NCBI GenBank assembly: GCA_019745195.1
Contig: JAIETL010000040.1
Location: forward strand, 1 to 61,057
Source of the DNA: Beijerinckiaceae bacterium
GTDB lineage: Bacteria; Pseudomonadota; Alphaproteobacteria; Rhizobiales; Beijerinckiaceae
Length of the DNA: 61,057 nt
Direction: 5' to 3'
In this document: piece by piece, positions 59,055 to 61,057 of the stretch
How the letters are laid out: every line of letters begins with the position of its first letter
Numbering within the stretch: position 1 is the first letter of the stretch
Notes under the pieces: model-generated
Told to the model about the DNA's origin: nothing
What the model saw: only the letters and a program-made list of their open reading frames with translations
Databases searched by the model: none
Translations under genes and position numbers: made by a program

Positions 59055-60743
59055 ATGAGCGCCAACGCCGCCCTGAAGTCGCAGACGCCTGCCAGTTCGC
59101 CCGCCACCGCGACCGCCCTGATCGCGGCCGCGCTGCCGGGCTTCGAGACCCTGGTGCAGGAAGCGATCGCCGCCGTTCGGCAGAAGGTCCTCGTCGACGG
59201 CAGGATTTCCACCGCGAGGCTCGAAGCCGAGCAGCACGCCGCCCATGGCCTGTCCTGGCTCGCGACCTACGTCATGGCGCTGCGCGAACTCAAGGCTTAT
59301 GGCGAGCGCCTGCAGGCGGAGGACCGCTACGGCGCCATCGAGGATTACTGCATCAGGATCGGCGCGGGCGAATACGCCGCGCAGATTTTTGGCGGCATCC
59401 CGATGTCACAGGGCGAGATCGTCAGGCTCGGCGCGCTCGGCGTCTCGGCCAGGGCGGTCGAGGCCGCCTGCTCGGACGCCGCCGATGCGCTGATCGGCGA
59501 AGGCAACACGCCTGAAAACCGCGCCCGGCTCGTCGCCTTGTTCAGCCAGAACGACGGCCTCTCCAGCGTCGGCGATCCCGGTCTCGACGAGACGCTTGAA
59601 GCGATCCGCTCCGAAATGGCCCGCTTCTGCGCGGCGGAGGTGACTCCCCACGCCCATGAATGGCATCTCAAGAACGACTACATCCCGATGGACGTGATCG
59701 AGAAGATGGCCGAACTCGGCGTCTTCGGCCTGACCATCCCGGAAGAATTCGGCGGCATGGGCCTGACCAAGGTCTCGATGTGCGTCGTCTCGGAAGAGCT
59801 GTCGCGCGGCTATATCGGCGTCGGCTCGCTCGGCACCCGCTCCGAGATCGCCGCCGAACTGATCCTGTGCGGCGGCACGCCCGAGCAGAAGGCGCATTGG
59901 CTCCCGAAGCTGGCCTCGGGCGAGGTGCTGCCCACCGCCGTCTTCACCGAGCCCAACACCGGCTCCGACCTGGCAAGCCTTCGGACGAAGGCTGTCAAGG
60001 ACGGAGACGTCTGGAAGGTCTCCGGCAACAAGACCTGGATCACCCACCCCGTCCGCGCCGACATCATGACGCTGCTGGTCCGCACCGACCCGGCGGCGGA
60101 AGGCTATCGCGGCCTCTCCATGCTGATCGCGGAAAAGCCGCGCGGCACCGACGAAGACCCGTTCCCGGTCGCGGGCCTCAGCGGCGGCGAGATCGAGGTG
60201 CTCGGCTATCGCGGCATGAAGGAATACGAACTCGCCTTCGACGGCTTCGAGGTCAGGGGAGAAAACCTGCTCGGCGGCGTCGAGGGGCAGGGCTTCAAGC
60301 AGCTCATGCAGACCTTCGAGGCCGCCCGCATCCAGACGGCGGCCCGCGCCGTCGGCGTCGCGCAATCGGCCTTCGATCTCGGCCTGAAATACGCGCAGGA
60401 CCGCATCCAGTTCGGCAAGCCGCTGATCGCCTTCCCCCGCGTCGCCGACAAGCTCGCCATGATGGCGGTCGAAATCCTGATCGCCCGCCAGCTCACCTAT
60501 TTCGCAGCCCGCGAAAAGGACGCCGAGCGCCGCTGCGATCTCGAAGCCGGCATGGCAAAACTGCTGGGCGCCCGCGTCGCCTGGGCTGCGGCCGACAACG
60601 CGCTGCAGATCCATGGCGGCAACGGATTTGCGCTGGAATACAAGATCAGCCGCGTGTTGTGCGATGCGCGGATCTTGAACATTTTCGAGGGGGCGGCGGA
60701 GATTCAGGCGCAGGTGATCGCGAGGAGACTGGTGGAGGGGTGA
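59055..60743 (+). CDS. mcd: (2S)-methylsuccinyl-CoA dehydrogenase
   Basis: A 562-aa acyl-CoA dehydrogenase with an N-terminal extension of about 150 residues (LIAAALPGFETLVQEAIAAV) characteristic of Mcd. The ACAD core follows: MARFCAAEVTPHAHEWHLKN, TAVFTEPNTGSDLASLRTKA, GNKTWITHPVRADIMTLLVR, LQIHGGNGFALEYKISRVLC. It oxidises methylsuccinyl-CoA to mesaconyl-CoA. Presence of ccr upstream supports the assignment to the ethylmalonyl-CoA pathway. The start at 59055 has GGGGAGAG upstream. Confidence 0.93.
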   Translation: MSANAALKSQTPASSPATATALIAAALPGFETLVQEAIAAVRQKVLVDGRISTARLEAEQHAAHGLSWLATYVMALRELKAYGERLQAEDRYGAIEDYCIRIGAGEYAAQIFGGIPMSQGEIVRLGALGVSARAVEAACSDAADALIGEGNTPENRARLVALFSQNDGLSSVGDPGLDETLEAIRSEMARFCAAEVTPHAHEWHLKNDYIPMDVIEKMAELGVFGLTIPEEFGGMGLTKVSMCVVSEELSRGYIGVGSLGTRSEIAAELILCGGTPEQKAHWLPKLASGEVLPTAVFTEPNTGSDLASLRTKAVKDGDVWKVSGNKTWITHPVRADIMTLLVRTDPAAEGYRGLSMLIAEKPRGTDEDPFPVAGLSGGEIEVLGYRGMKEYELAFDGFEVRGENLLGGVEGQGFKQLMQTFEAARIQTAARAVGVAQSAFDLGLKYAQDRIQFGKPLIAFPRVADKLAMMAVEILIARQLTYFAAREKDAERRCDLEAGMAKLLGARVAWAAADNALQIHGGNGFALEYKISRVLCDARILNIFEGAAEIQAQVIARRLVEG

Positions 60744-60756
60744 TCAGCTCGGTGGA

Positions 60757-61020
60757 CTAAACCGGCTTGTAAATTCCCTCTTCCATCGCCCACAACGCCA
60801 TACCTGCGTCACCCGCTTGCGGAAAATCGTCGGACTCGGCGATTTCTTCAATGACTCGACGCGCATCGACATAATCGATGGCGAGCGTAGCGCGAGCAGC
60901 CGTGAGCGCAACCTGCGAGTTTCGGTGATTATAGAACTGACGCAAAAGGATCCTGCGGTCACCCGCTCGAGATTGAAGTTGGTCGTGTCCCATAGCGTGG
61001 TGTAGCTGAGGGGTGGTCAT
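60757..61020 (-). CDS. Small hypothetical protein at the contig end (87 aa)
   Basis: The start MTTPQLHHAMGHDQLQSRAG at 61020 is used, though a Met at 61056 is open to the window edge. The product is soluble and helical (VALTAARATLAIDYVDARRV) and ends GMALWAMEEGIYKPV. No family is recognised. Its upstream region and first 13 codons lie in the 75-bp terminal inverted repeat, so the 5' part of this gene exists in two copies in the genome or assembly. Confidence 0.45.
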   Translation of the reverse strand: MTTPQLHHAMGHDQLQSRAGDRRILLRQFYNHRNSQVALTAARATLAIDYVDARRVIEEIAESDDFPQAGDAGMALWAMEEGIYKPV

Positions 61021-61055
61021 CGGCGATTGCCGGTTAGGTTTGGGTTGCGAACGCA
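60981..61055. repeat. Right copy of contig-terminal inverted repeat
   Basis: Exact reverse complement of bases 1-75. The outermost part also contains the small palindrome TTGCG-AA-CGCAA (61043-61054). Only two bases lie beyond it before the window ends. Confidence 0.9.
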
Positions 61056-61057
61056 AA

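Noticed and set aside
1..61057. CRISPR array
   Set aside because: No series of evenly spaced direct repeats with unique spacers was seen; the short tandem repeats present are origin iterons (9837-10069) and integrase arm sites.

Overview
High-GC chromosomal DNA from an alphaproteobacterium, most likely of the Hyphomicrobiales and Bosea-like. This is inferred from the ethylmalonyl-CoA pathway genes ccr and mcd, adjacent lysC and ubiG, an EcfG-type stress promoter, and a set of CoA-transferase and Bug-type solute-binding genes. The window looks like a whole contig: bases 1-75 recur as an exact inverted copy at 60981-61055.

Region 1 (about 247-14874) is a 14.5-kb element integrated in the 3' end of a tRNA-Ser(GCU) gene. 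It is bounded by 14-bp direct repeats (324-337 and 14861-14874), with 12-bp-spaced repeats near both ends that look like integrase arm sites. It carries a tyrosine integrase, an AlpA-like HTH protein, a zinc-ribbon protein, a P4-type Toprim/SF3 primase-helicase, an iteron-flanked origin-like inverted repeat, a Nu1-like small terminase, a chain of short coupled genes, a tail tape-measure protein and an OmpR-like winged-helix protein. There is no large terminase, portal, capsid, tail tube or baseplate gene. This is best read as a phage satellite (PICI/P4-like) that encodes its own tail ruler. Its left end carries cargo: a DUF6932-type nucleotidyltransferase, a partner gene, and a convergent HEPN (AbiU2-like) protein, which together look like a defence module.

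Region 2 (about 14.9-34.7 kb) is a catabolic supercluster. One block holds a Baeyer-Villiger monooxygenase, a Bug-type binding protein, a class III CoA-transferase, an enoyl-CoA hydratase and a MaoC hydratase, divergent from a CitE-like lyase. A second block holds an MDR reductase, a second CoA-transferase and a FadR-type GntR regulator. A third holds a branched-chain-type binding protein divergent from a zinc alcohol dehydrogenase, an esterase and an acyl-CoA dehydrogenase. An identical 25-bp operator-like sequence lies in the two divergent promoter regions (20167-20191 and 25690-25714), suggesting one regulon. The enzymes fit an alcohol > ketone > ester or lactone > hydroxy acid > CoA-thioester route. 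It is followed by a meta-cleavage lower pathway (GalD-, GalB- and GalC-like) whose only dioxygenase is a VOC-type extradiol enzyme, then another enoyl-CoA hydratase and a third CoA-transferase.

Region 3 (34.8-61 kb) is ordinary chromosome. It holds an M32 carboxypeptidase interrupted by an in-frame TAG, a MarR-RND efflux operon, an old-yellow-enzyme gene, a transglutaminase, an acyl-CoA dehydrogenase/phosphotransferase pair, a FecR-CRP-CHASE2 cyclase operon, a DMT transporter, a peroxiredoxin/AhpD pair with a divergent LysR, lysC, ubiG, ccr, small stress proteins, a second DMT transporter and mcd.
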